Source of the DNA: 39-52-133 sp035531075
Lineage (GTDB): Bacteria > Pseudomonadota > Gammaproteobacteria > Burkholderiales > Gallionellaceae
Direction: 5' to 3'
Assembly: GCA_035531075.1 (NCBI GenBank)
Contig: DATKTO010000001.1
Location: 62,001-126,000 of the forward strand
DNA: 64,000 nt
Shown: one piece after another, positions 23,410 to 31,602 of the stretch
How the letters are laid out: each line of letters starts with the position of its first letter
How positions within the stretch are numbered: the first letter of the stretch is position 1
Translations under genes and position numbers: made by a program
The notes under the pieces: model-generated
Told to the model about the DNA's origin: nothing
The model's input: the letters and a program-made list of their open reading frames with translations, nothing else
The model's database searches: none

Positions 23410-25335
23410 ATGAGCTTTGATCTAAGTCAATTTTATCAGGTGTTTTTTGAAGAGGCCTCCGAGCATCTGGCCTCCATGGAAAGCATGTTGCTGGCACTGG
23501 ATGTGGCTGATCCCAGCATGGACGACCTGAATGCCATATTCCGTGCGGCGCATTCGATCAAGGGCGGCGCAGGAACCTTTGGTTTCAGCGACATGACAGC
23601 AGTCACCCATGTGCTCGAAACCCTGCTGGATAAACTGCGCAAGCAGGAAATGAATCTGACCACGGAAATGGTGGACGTATTTCTGCAAGCGGGTGATGCA
23701 ATCGCCATGCAGCTCGCGGCGCATCGCGGGGAAGGGGAAGTAGAGCAGTCCGAAATCGATGCGGTATGCGAAAAACTGGAGCGGCTTTCTTCGGCCCATG
23801 GTAGCGCTGACGTGCCTGTGAAAACCGCACCGACCACAAAGGGCAAGACAAAAAAAGGCCAGCCAAAAAACACCGCGGATAAAAACAAGACCAAGAAAGT
23901 AACCGAAACTGCAGCGGTGGAAGAGGATTACGGATTCTTTGATGATATTTCCGCGCCAGCCTCCGCTGCATCGCAGGATGATCAGGGTTACGGCTTCTTT
24001 GGTGATGCGCCGCAGCAAGATTATGGATCTTCTTCTTCGCTCCCGGCCCGCGCAGCTGTGGAAGAACAAAATTCCTCCGCTGCAGTCGCTTCGCTGCTCG
24101 CCCCCGAGGCCCATCCTACCCGGCGCGCAGCGGATAGGACGCCACCGGCACCCAGTGAGCAGACTTCAATACGCGTCAGCATAGAAAAAGTGGATCAACT
24201 CATCAATCTGGTAGGCGAGCTGGTCATCACGCAGGCGATGCTGGCGCAATCTGCATCATTACTGGATGTGTCTGCGCTTGAACAATTGCAGAACGGATTG
24301 AACCAGTTGGAGCGCAACACGCGGGATATCCAAGAATCGATCATGTCCGTGCGCATGCTGCCAATCTCTTTTGTGTTTAGCCGGTTTCCGCGCGTGGTGC
24401 GCGATGTGGCAGGCAAGCTCAACAAGCAAGTCGAACTCAAAACACAGGGAGAGTCCACTGAACTGGACAAGGCGCTGATTGAAAAAATTGCCGACCCGCT
24501 CACCCATCTCATTCGCAACAGCCTCGACCATGGCATTGAAATGCCGGAAAAACGCATTGCCGCAGGAAAGCCAGCCCATGGCACGATCAGCCTGAATGCC
24601 TTTCACCAGGGCGGTAACATCGTTATCGAAGTGGCCGACGATGGCGGCGGACTTAACCGCGGCAAGATACTGAATAAGGCCAAAGAGCGTGGCTTGCCGG
24701 TGAGCGACGCCATGAGCGACGACGCGGTGTGGATGCTGATTTTCGAGGCCGGATTTTCCACCGCCGATGTGATTACCGATGTTTCCGGTCGCGGCGTGGG
24801 TATGGATGTGGTCAAGCGCAACATCGCAGGTATGGGAGGTCGGGTTGAACTGAGCTCAGCCGAAGGACACGGCACGCGCACTACCATACGCCTGCCGCTG
24901 ACCCTTGCGATACTGGATGGAATGTCGGTAGCGGTAGGCGGACAAACATTTATTTTGCCGCTGGGGTCAATTATTGAATCACTGCAAATTACCGATGAGG
25001 AACTGAAAACCGTGAGCGGTGATGGGCGTCTGCTGCGCGTACGCGGAGAATATCTGCCGCTGGTTGCACTGCATGAGGTATTCGGCATCACCGCACAATC
25101 TGACAAGTCAGCAGAACTGAAAATGGGCATTGCGGTTATTGTTGAAGCAGAGGGCAAGAAAACCGCGCTGCTGGTGGATGAATTGCTGGGGCAGCATCAG
25201 GTCGTGATCAAAAGTCTTGAATCAAATTTCCGTAAAGTACCCGGCATGTCCGGCGCAACCATCATGGGAGATGGCACAGTAGCATTGATATTGGATGTGG
25301 CAGCTTTGAGCTCGCAGCACGGGGCAGTGGTTTAA
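23410..25335 (+). CDS. cheA: Chemotaxis histidine kinase CheA (second copy)
   Basis: 641 residues. Hpt domain with H48 (AHSIKGGAGTFG), then a long Lys-rich and acidic linker in which YGFFDD and YGFFGD recur (about residues 175-200). Dimerisation helices (VDQLINLVGELVITQAML), HATPase (DPLTHLIRNSLDHG, DDGGGLNR, SGRGVGMDVV) and a C-terminal CheW-like domain follow. Its partner cheW starts 20 bp downstream and a cheY lies upstream. The sequence differs from the CheA at 19692, so the strain probably runs two kinase complexes or a mixed one. Confidence 0.96.
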   Translation: MSFDLSQFYQVFFEEASEHLASMESMLLALDVADPSMDDLNAIFRAAHSIKGGAGTFGFSDMTAVTHVLETLLDKLRKQEMNLTTEMVDVFLQAGDAIAMQLAAHRGEGEVEQSEIDAVCEKLERLSSAHGSADVPVKTAPTTKGKTKKGQPKNTADKNKTKKVTETAAVEEDYGFFDDISAPASAASQDDQGYGFFGDAPQQDYGSSSSLPARAAVEEQNSSAAVASLLAPEAHPTRRAADRTPPAPSEQTSIRVSIEKVDQLINLVGELVITQAMLAQSASLLDVSALEQLQNGLNQLERNTRDIQESIMSVRMLPISFVFSRFPRVVRDVAGKLNKQVELKTQGESTELDKALIEKIADPLTHLIRNSLDHGIEMPEKRIAAGKPAHGTISLNAFHQGGNIVIEVADDGGGLNRGKILNKAKERGLPVSDAMSDDAVWMLIFEAGFSTADVITDVSGRGVGMDVVKRNIAGMGGRVELSSAEGHGTRTTIRLPLTLAILDGMSVAVGGQTFILPLGSIIESLQITDEELKTVSGDGRLLRVRGEYLPLVALHEVFGITAQSDKSAELKMGIAVIVEAEGKKTALLVDELLGQHQVVIKSLESNFRKVPGMSGATIMGDGTVALILDVAALSSQHGAVV

Positions 25336-25355
25336 TAGATAAAAAAGGAAAAAAA

Positions 25356-25841
25356 ATGGCAACCGATAACATGGCATCAAGCGGAACAGCAGGCGGAGAG
25401 TTTCTAACCTTTACCCTGGGGCCTGAAGAATACGGCATCGACATACTCAAGGTGCAGGAAATTCGCGGTTACGATGCCGTGACCACCATCGCGAATACGC
25501 CTAATTTCATCAAGGGTGTCATTAATCTGCGCGGAATTATCGTGCCGATTGTAGATATGCGCATCAAGTTCAACCTGGAAAATGTGACCTACGACCAGCT
25601 TACGGTGGTGATCATCCTCAACCTCGAAAGCCGCGTGGTGGGTATGGTGGTGGACGGTGTGTCCGATGTGATCGCCCTTACGCCTGAACAAATCAAGGCA
25701 GCGCCGCAATTTGGCGCCACCCTGGATACCAAGTATCTGATGGGACTGGGCACGGTAGACGAGCGCATGCTGATACTGGTGGATATCGAAAAGCTGATGT
25801 CCAGCCACGATATGGAATTGATGGATCATATAACGGCTTAA
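25356..25841 (+). CDS. cheW: Chemotaxis adaptor CheW
   Basis: 161 residues forming one CheW domain (FTLGPEEYGIDILKVQEIRG, GVINLRGIIVPIVDMR, VVDGVSDVI). It bridges MCP tips and CheA. An AAGGAAAAAA site precedes the ATG. It is the only stand-alone CheW in the window and lies between the second cheA and the two docking-tail MCPs, which suggests that these form one functional set. Confidence 0.97.
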   Translation: MATDNMASSGTAGGEFLTFTLGPEEYGIDILKVQEIRGYDAVTTIANTPNFIKGVINLRGIIVPIVDMRIKFNLENVTYDQLTVVIILNLESRVVGMVVDGVSDVIALTPEQIKAAPQFGATLDTKYLMGLGTVDERMLILVDIEKLMSSHDMELMDHITA

Positions 25842-25893
25842 AGCGACCGACAGAAATCACATATATTAATAATTATTCCACGGGAGAACTACC

Positions 25894-27621
25894 ATGTTTA
25901 AGAACTTGACCATCAAATCGCGCCTGATATTTATTATCGGCTTATTGTCGGTATTCCTGCTGTGCATCGGCCTCCTGGGCCTGTATGGCATCAGCAAATC
26001 CAACGAAGGCCTGCGCAGCGTGTATGAAGACCGCACAGTTGCGCTCGGCCAGATTTCGGATATTCAGGAGCGGTTGGTGCTTAACCGCCTGCATATCGCC
26101 AATGCACTGGTGACACCGACTGCCGAAGTGATCAGGGATCGTACGGCACAGGTCGAGAAAAATATTGAGGAAATCGGGCAAATCTGGGAAAAGTACATGG
26201 CGACTTATCTCACACCAGAAGAGAAAAGACTGGCGGATAAATTTGCCGAAGATCGCAAGAGATTCGTGGTTACGGGTTTGAAACCTGCCGTGGCCGCATT
26301 GCGCGCAGGGGATATCAGGGAAGCAAGCAGGATCGTGGTTGACGTGGTACGCCCCACTTACGTTCCGGTAGGGGACGGCATAAACGCATTGAGTGACTTG
26401 CAACTCAACGAGGCAAAACATGAATATGATAATGCGCAAAGCAGCTACAGCACCATCCGCAACATCACGATATCCGCAGTCCTCATCGGCGTGGGCTTGT
26501 CCATCTGGATCGGCTTCATTCTCATCCGCGCCATCGTCAATCCGATTAACGAGTCGGTTGCCCTGGCCAATGCGGTTGCATCAGGAGATCTGACCAGCAA
26601 AATCGAATCCACTAGCAACGATGAAACAGGGATGTTGTTGCAGGCCCTGAAGCGCATGAACGACAATCTGGTCAAACTGGTCGGCAACGTGCGCGCCAGC
26701 GCAGATTCCATCACGACCGGCGCAGGAGAAATCGCAGCGGGCAACGCCGATCTGTCGCAACGCACCGAAGAACAGGCTTCTTCGCTGGAAGAAACCGCAG
26801 CCAGCATGGAAGAGCTCACTTCTACCGTAAAGCAGAACGCCGAGAACGCCAAGCAAGCCAACCAGTTAGCCAAAGGAGCCAGCGAAATCGCGATGAAGGG
26901 CGGCGAAGTGGTGGGGCAAGTCGTTGGTACCATGAGCTCAATCAATGACAGCTCGCGCAAGATTGTCGATATTATTTCGGTGATTGACGGCATCGCCTTC
27001 CAGACCAATATACTGGCACTGAATGCCGCTGTGGAAGCGGCGCGTGCGGGTGAGCAGGGACGCGGCTTTGCCGTGGTGGCTGCAGAGGTGCGCAACCTGG
27101 CACAGCGTTCCGCTGCTGCAGCCAAGGAAATTAAAACCCTGATCGGCGACTCGGTTGGCAAAGTTGAAGACGGTACCCGACTGGTGGATGAAGCCGGAAA
27201 AACCATGGCTGAAATTGTCAGCGCGGTGAAACGTGTAACCGACATCATGTCTGAAATTTCCGCAGCCTCAATGGAACAAAGCACCGGTATCGAACAGGTG
27301 AACCAGGCCGTCACGCAGATGGACGAAGTCACCCAGCAGAACGCCGCCCTGGTGGAAGAAGCGGCCGCCGCTGCCGAGTCGGTTGAAGAGCAGGCGCAGC
27401 TTCTGACTGAAGCGGTCGGCATCTTCAAACTGGACGATTCAAGCGGTGCGCAGCAGCAAGTCAGGCGCATTGAAACACCGGCACGCCATGTAACCAGGCC
27501 GGCTGAGAAACATGTGATCGCTGCGCCGGTAAAAAAGGCCCCTGCCAAGCCTGCCGCCAAGCCCAAAGCATTGCAGGCAAAAGCCAGTAAACCTGATGAC
27601 GGAGAGTGGGAAGAGTTCTAA
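25894..27621 (+). CDS. MCP with four-helix sensor and CheR-docking tail
   Basis: 575 residues. N-terminal span (LIFIIGLLSVFLLCIGLLGLY), periplasmic four-helix-bundle sensor (about 35-185), second span (ISAVLIGVGLSIWIGFILI), HAMP, and a signalling domain of the Tsr/Tar class with IAFQTNILALNAAVEAARAG. The C-terminus is an Ala/Lys-rich linker ending GEWEEF; EWEEF fits the xWxxF pentapeptide that tethers CheR and CheB. Its signalling half is almost identical to that of the next MCP, including 77 bp of exact DNA identity. A GGGAG site precedes the ATG. Confidence 0.96.
   Translation: MFKNLTIKSRLIFIIGLLSVFLLCIGLLGLYGISKSNEGLRSVYEDRTVALGQISDIQERLVLNRLHIANALVTPTAEVIRDRTAQVEKNIEEIGQIWEKYMATYLTPEEKRLADKFAEDRKRFVVTGLKPAVAALRAGDIREASRIVVDVVRPTYVPVGDGINALSDLQLNEAKHEYDNAQSSYSTIRNITISAVLIGVGLSIWIGFILIRAIVNPINESVALANAVASGDLTSKIESTSNDETGMLLQALKRMNDNLVKLVGNVRASADSITTGAGEIAAGNADLSQRTEEQASSLEETAASMEELTSTVKQNAENAKQANQLAKGASEIAMKGGEVVGQVVGTMSSINDSSRKIVDIISVIDGIAFQTNILALNAAVEAARAGEQGRGFAVVAAEVRNLAQRSAAAAKEIKTLIGDSVGKVEDGTRLVDEAGKTMAEIVSAVKRVTDIMSEISAASMEQSTGIEQVNQAVTQMDEVTQQNAALVEEAAAAAESVEEQAQLLTEAVGIFKLDDSSGAQQQVRRIETPARHVTRPAEKHVIAAPVKKAPAKPAAKPKALQAKASKPDDGEWEEF
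26950..27026 (+). repeat. 77-bp exact repeat shared by the two adjacent MCP genes (copy 1)
   Basis: Identical to 29135-29211; it encodes the signalling-domain segment SSRKIVDIISVIDGIAFQTN and the following residues of the hairpin tip. Flanking signalling-domain sequence differs mainly at third codon positions. Confidence 0.9.
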
Positions 27622-27703
27622 GCCGGCGACATATTGGAAGAAGTAGTGCTCAATATTTCAGAGCTGTCCTTTAGTAATTGTCGATTTGGAACGGGGTCAA
27701 GAT

Positions 27704-29794
27704 ATGCATGCGATGAACGATATGGGTATAAGAAGCAAACTGCTTCTTGTGTTGGCATTGCCGGTAGTGGGTCTGCTGTTTTTCTCGATTAATAGCGCCT
27801 TTGAGAAAGCTCACGAGTCGGCAAAGATGTCGCAGATTGAAGGGTTGGTGAACGTGGCGGTGAAAATCGGTGCGTTTTCCCATGAGATGCAGAAGGAACG
27901 CGGCATGACCGGGGGCTTTCTCGGCAGCAAGGGAGAAAAGTTCAAGAACGAACTGCCCGAGCAGCGCAAGGAATCCGACCAGCGTTTGGCAACATTGCAG
28001 GAGGAACTGCGCGACCTTGATCGTTCAGCCTACCCGGCAGAAGTAATCCAGGCGCTGGATAAGGCGTTGAATGCAATAAAGGATTTACCGGGCATTCGTG
28101 AGAGCGTGAGCCGTTTGGATATCAGCGGAACAAGGGCGATCGGCTACTACACTGACACCATCGAACTGCTACTCGGCGTCGGGCGGCAGGCGAAGATGCT
28201 CGCATCCAATGAGAGCCTGGCGCGACTTTTGGTGAGCTACTCAAACTTCTCTTTCGCCAAGGAGAGGGTAGGCGTCGGACGCGCACTCTTGAGCAATGTT
28301 TTCACTGCCGACAAATTCAACGCGGAGTCGCTGGCCAGCTTCCTCAAGAATGCCTCGGCCCAGGACGTTTATATGCACGAGTTTGAGGTCACAGCCTACC
28401 CAACTCAGCTCGACATGTACCGCCAGACGGTTGTCGGGCATGACGTCGATGAAGCGGCGCGCATGAAGCAGATTGCGCTCGCTGGTATCGACGGGCGCGC
28501 ACTCGGCGTTGATGCCAACCACTGGTTTGCCATGGTCACCGCCAAGATCAACCTGTTCAAAGTGGTGGAAGCCAAACTGGCCCAGGAAGCCCTTGAATCG
28601 GCGCAGCATATCCGCGCTGCTGCACAGCGTTCGCTCTACCTGTTCCTGCTGCTGGCAATGGTGGCACTGGTTGCAACCGCCATGCTTGCTTACTACATGA
28701 TTAGCAATATTTTGAGGCAACTTGGCGGTGAACCGGCCTATGCAGCCGATATTGCAAACAAGATTGCCAATGGAGATCTGACGGTGCTTGTTCAGACCCG
28801 CAGCGGCGACACGAGCAGCCTGCTTGCGGCAATGAAGGATATGAGTGAAAAACTCGGCGCCATCGTTGGTGACGTACGCCGTAACGCCGAATCGATTGGC
28901 AGCGCCGCCAAGCAGATTGCCGCAGGCAATACTGATCTGTCGCAACGCACAGAAGAACAGGCATCGTCGCTGGAAGAGACAGCAGCCAGCATGGAAGAGC
29001 TCACTTCTACCGTGAAGCAGAATGCGGAGAGTGCGAGACAAGCCAACCAGCTGGCCAATGGCGCATCAAAAGTCGCGGTCAAAGGGGGCGAAGTGGTGGG
29101 GGAAGTCGTGGGCACAATGAGCTCAATCAATGAGAGCTCGCGCAAGATTGTCGATATTATTTCGGTGATTGACGGCATCGCCTTCCAGACCAATATACTG
29201 GCACTGAATGCGGCAGTAGAAGCGGCGCGTGCGGGTGAACAGGGGCGCGGCTTTGCCGTGGTGGCTGCGGAGGTGCGCAACCTGGCACAGCGTTCCGCTG
29301 CTGCAGCCAAAGAGATTAAAACCCTGATCGGCGACTCGGTGGACAAGGTCGAAGTCGGTACCCGGCTGGTAGCTGATGCCGGAAAAACCATGGAAGAAAT
29401 TGTCAATGCGGTGAAACGCGTTACCGATATCATGTCGGAAATTTCCGCCGCTTCAAATGAACAGAGCACAGGTATTGAACAAGTGAACCAGGCCATCACC
29501 CAGATGGATGAAGTCACCCAGCAGAACGCCGCCCTGGTGGAAGAAGCAGCCGCTGCTGCCGAATCGATGGAAGAGCAAGCGCAGGGACTTATTGAAGCGG
29601 TCGGCATTTTCAAGCTGGCCAATGCAACAGGCTCAACGCAGCCCGGACGTGCCGCAGCGACGCCTGCTCCGCGCAGTAGCAAGATCACTGAGAAGCAGAT
29701 AATAGGCGCACCGGTAAGGAAACCGGCAGCCAAGCCTAAAGTTTTGCAGGCAAAAGCAGCCAAGGCGGATGGCGGAGAGTGGGAAGAGTTTTAA
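27704..29794 (+). CDS. MCP with nitrate/nitrite-type (NIT) sensor and CheR-docking tail
   Basis: About 696 residues from the ATG at 27704; in-frame codons at 27686 (TTG) and 27713 (ATG) are alternatives. The first span (LLLVLALPVVGLLFFSIN) is followed by a large periplasmic domain beginning with QKERGMTGGFLGSKGEKF, the ERG...GFLGS signature of the NIT family named after NasR-type nitrate/nitrite sensing. The second span (LYLFLLLAMVALVATAMLAY), HAMP, signalling domain and a final GEWEEF tail follow. A nitrate or nitrite stimulus is possible but not proven, since NIT domains bind various ligands. Confidence 0.94.
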   Translation: MHAMNDMGIRSKLLLVLALPVVGLLFFSINSAFEKAHESAKMSQIEGLVNVAVKIGAFSHEMQKERGMTGGFLGSKGEKFKNELPEQRKESDQRLATLQEELRDLDRSAYPAEVIQALDKALNAIKDLPGIRESVSRLDISGTRAIGYYTDTIELLLGVGRQAKMLASNESLARLLVSYSNFSFAKERVGVGRALLSNVFTADKFNAESLASFLKNASAQDVYMHEFEVTAYPTQLDMYRQTVVGHDVDEAARMKQIALAGIDGRALGVDANHWFAMVTAKINLFKVVEAKLAQEALESAQHIRAAAQRSLYLFLLLAMVALVATAMLAYYMISNILRQLGGEPAYAADIANKIANGDLTVLVQTRSGDTSSLLAAMKDMSEKLGAIVGDVRRNAESIGSAAKQIAAGNTDLSQRTEEQASSLEETAASMEELTSTVKQNAESARQANQLANGASKVAVKGGEVVGEVVGTMSSINESSRKIVDIISVIDGIAFQTNILALNAAVEAARAGEQGRGFAVVAAEVRNLAQRSAAAAKEIKTLIGDSVDKVEVGTRLVADAGKTMEEIVNAVKRVTDIMSEISAASNEQSTGIEQVNQAITQMDEVTQQNAALVEEAAAAAESMEEQAQGLIEAVGIFKLANATGSTQPGRAAATPAPRSSKITEKQIIGAPVRKPAAKPKVLQAKAAKADGGEWEEF
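29135..29211 (+). repeat. 77-bp exact repeat shared by the two adjacent MCP genes (copy 2)
   Basis: Second copy of the segment at 26950-27026. Direct orientation 2.2 kb apart makes it a possible site for recombination or gene conversion. Confidence 0.9.
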
Positions 29795-29825
29795 CGCAGA
29801 TCGGGTTTTACCCAGGATAAATGCT

Positions 29826-29884
29826 CGCAGGTTCAGGGTGTCAGCACCCTGTGGGCGATCCGAAAAATCGGGGCCCGGCCTGCG
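29826..29884 (+). ncRNA. Putative three-way-junction RNA in the cheR leader
   Basis: A 59-nt segment between the NIT-type MCP and cheR folds, on paper, into a closed three-way junction. P1 is CGCAGG 29826-29831 with CCTGCG 29879-29884. P2 is CAGGGTG 29834-29840 with CACCCTG 29845-29851 (TCAG loop). P3 is GGGC 29853-29856 with GCCC 29873-29876, then CCGA 29860-29863 with TCGG 29868-29871 (AAAA loop). All listed pairs are Watson-Crick. It lies 38 nt before the cheR ATG and does not match a riboswitch or ribozyme consensus I know. It could be cis-regulatory or a processing element, or chance. Confidence 0.4.
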
Positions 29885-29921
29885 GTGAACATTCTATCCG
29901 CGGCCAACAGGTGAATAAAAT

Positions 29922-30818
29922 ATGTCAAGCGATGATGCAGTAAAAGAAGGGCGAGAATTCCATTTCACGAAAAAGGATTTTGACCGGGTAAGCAAGCTGA
30001 TCTACGATCACGCCGGTATTTCGTTGAGTGATTCCAAGCAGGAATTGGTGTATAGCCGTTTGTCACGCCGCTTGCGTGCCACCGGGATCAATAATTTTGC
30101 TGAGTATCTTGCTTTGCTGGAAAGCGACGACGAGGCCGAATGGGAACAGTTCGCGAACTCGCTGACAACCAATCTCACCTCGTTTTTCCGTGAGGCGCAT
30201 CATTTTCCTGTTTTGGCAGAACATCTGCGCGCACTGCGTGGCAAACATCCGATTTCACTTTGGTGTTCCGCCGCCTCTACCGGCGAAGAAGCCTACACCA
30301 TGGCGATGACGGTGCTGGATACCTTGGGCCGAGATGCGTCACAGGTAAGCATAGTGGCCACGGATATAGATACCAAGGTGCTTGCAACTGCAGGAGCAGG
30401 GGTATATCCGGAGGAGCGCATAGAGAAGTTGCCGGATGATGTGGTAAAGCGTTTCTTTCTGCGCGGTACAGGTGCACAGGCAGGCATGGTACGGGTGCGA
30501 CAGGAGCTGCGCGATATGGTGACTTTTCGTCAATTGAATTTGCTGGATAGCAACTGGTCGGTACGTGCGCCATTGGATGTAATATTTTGCCGCAATGTGA
30601 TGATCTATTTTGACAAACAAACACAGCTTGCCATCCTGAAAAAATTTGCACCCATGTTGCGCAGCAACGGACTCCTGTTTGCGGGACACTCGGAAAGTTT
30701 TCACCATGCGGACGAGTACTTTAAATTGCGCGGCAAGACAGTGTATGAGCTTTCGCCCAGAGCACGCCAACATTCCGTGGAAAACGAGCGACGGAATCAG
30801 GCTAGAGATGCACGCTAA
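29922..30818 (+). CDS. cheR: Chemoreceptor methyltransferase CheR
   Basis: 298 residues. It transfers methyl groups from S-adenosylmethionine to glutamates of MCPs. The N-terminal helical domain (FTKKDFDRVSKLIYDHAGIS) precedes the methyltransferase domain with SLWCSAASTGEEAYTMAM and IVATDIDTKVLATA. The beta subdomain that binds the MCP pentapeptide is present, consistent with the EWEEF tails of the two MCPs upstream. A 127-bp leader with strong potential secondary structure precedes it. Confidence 0.97.
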   Translation: MSSDDAVKEGREFHFTKKDFDRVSKLIYDHAGISLSDSKQELVYSRLSRRLRATGINNFAEYLALLESDDEAEWEQFANSLTTNLTSFFREAHHFPVLAEHLRALRGKHPISLWCSAASTGEEAYTMAMTVLDTLGRDASQVSIVATDIDTKVLATAGAGVYPEERIEKLPDDVVKRFFLRGTGAQAGMVRVRQELRDMVTFRQLNLLDSNWSVRAPLDVIFCRNVMIYFDKQTQLAILKKFAPMLRSNGLLFAGHSESFHHADEYFKLRGKTVYELSPRARQHSVENERRNQARDAR

Positions 30819-30950
30819 ATGGAAGCGTTAATTGCAGGAATGTCGGTGCACGTTCCGGAGGCTGAACGGCCAAAAAGATTTCGGGTATCCGAAAAAATCA
30901 ATATTATTTTGTACGTAAATCTGAAATACATGGGCGAGCTAAATGGATAA
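30819..30950 (+). CDS. Possible 43-residue ORF between cheR and cheD
   Basis: The ATG follows the cheR stop directly (TAAATG), and the ORF ends 8 bases inside cheD. The peptide starts MEALIAGMSVHVPEAERPKR and continues FRVSEKINIILYVNLKYMGE. No ribosome-binding site is obvious, and I do not recognise it. Coupling to cheR termination is possible. It may equally be leader sequence, or a remnant of a longer gene. Confidence 0.25.
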   Translation: MEALIAGMSVHVPEAERPKRFRVSEKINIILYVNLKYMGELNG

Positions 30951-31551
30951 TGAGGGTGAAGCAATATTCTCACCCAATCTGTATTTTGATAGTAGCTTTG
31001 ATATTGAAGCGGCTAAAATTTTGCCCGGAGAATATTTTGTTACCAAGCGGGACATGGTGCTGGTTACCGTGCTGGGTTCATGTGTGGCAGCCTGTATACG
31101 TGACCGCGTCAGCGGAATCGGCGGTATGAATCATTTTATGTTGCCCGACAGCAGTAGTGATAACAGCAGCCCGACCGGCACTTCTGCGCGTTACGGCACA
31201 TACGCGATGGAGATGATGATTAACCAGCTGTTGAAAAGCGGCGCTCGGCGGAGCAATCTGGAAGCCAAGGTCTTTGGCGGGGGCAGTGTAATACGGGGGA
31301 TGGTCACGGTTAACGTGGGGACACGCAATGCGGAATTTGCACTGGATTATCTGCATACCGAAGGCATTGCCGTTGCCGGACAGGACTTGCTCGGGGAATA
31401 TGCGCGCAAGGTGTATTTTTTCCCCTACAGCGGGCGCGTGCTGGTAAAGAAGATACGTACGTTGCATAACGAAACCATCATCGAACGCGAGCAGGCTTAT
31501 CGATCAAAGCTCAAGGGGGCGGATATACAGGGCGATGTAGAGTTGTTTTAG
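30943..31551 (+). CDS. cheD: Chemoreceptor glutamine deamidase CheD
   Basis: 202 residues. It deamidates specific glutamines of chemoreceptors. The catalytic cysteine C47 lies in TVLGSCVAACIRD and the histidine H64 in GGMNHFMLP; the glycine-rich VFGGGSVIRGM is also typical. It sits between cheR and cheB in the usual betaproteobacterial adaptation operon. Start ATG at 30943. Confidence 0.97.
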   Translation: MDNEGEAIFSPNLYFDSSFDIEAAKILPGEYFVTKRDMVLVTVLGSCVAACIRDRVSGIGGMNHFMLPDSSSDNSSPTGTSARYGTYAMEMMINQLLKSGARRSNLEAKVFGGGSVIRGMVTVNVGTRNAEFALDYLHTEGIAVAGQDLLGEYARKVYFFPYSGRVLVKKIRTLHNETIIEREQAYRSKLKGADIQGDVELF

Positions 31552-31602
31552 AGGATTTGCGCTTAGGGACGTTCAACCGAATTATCAGCGAAAGAAACTT
31601 AA

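Noticed and set aside
26445..27566. Long open frame (373 codons) on the minus strand
   Set aside because: It lies antisense to an MCP signalling domain, has Ser/Ala-rich composition typical of mirror frames, and its counterpart at 28792-29763 is antisense to the other MCP. Both follow from the codon pattern of the real genes.
29826..29884. Hammerhead ribozyme or intrinsic terminator
   Set aside because: The junction lacks the hammerhead core (CUGAUGA and GAAA), and no T run follows the stems, so neither label fits.
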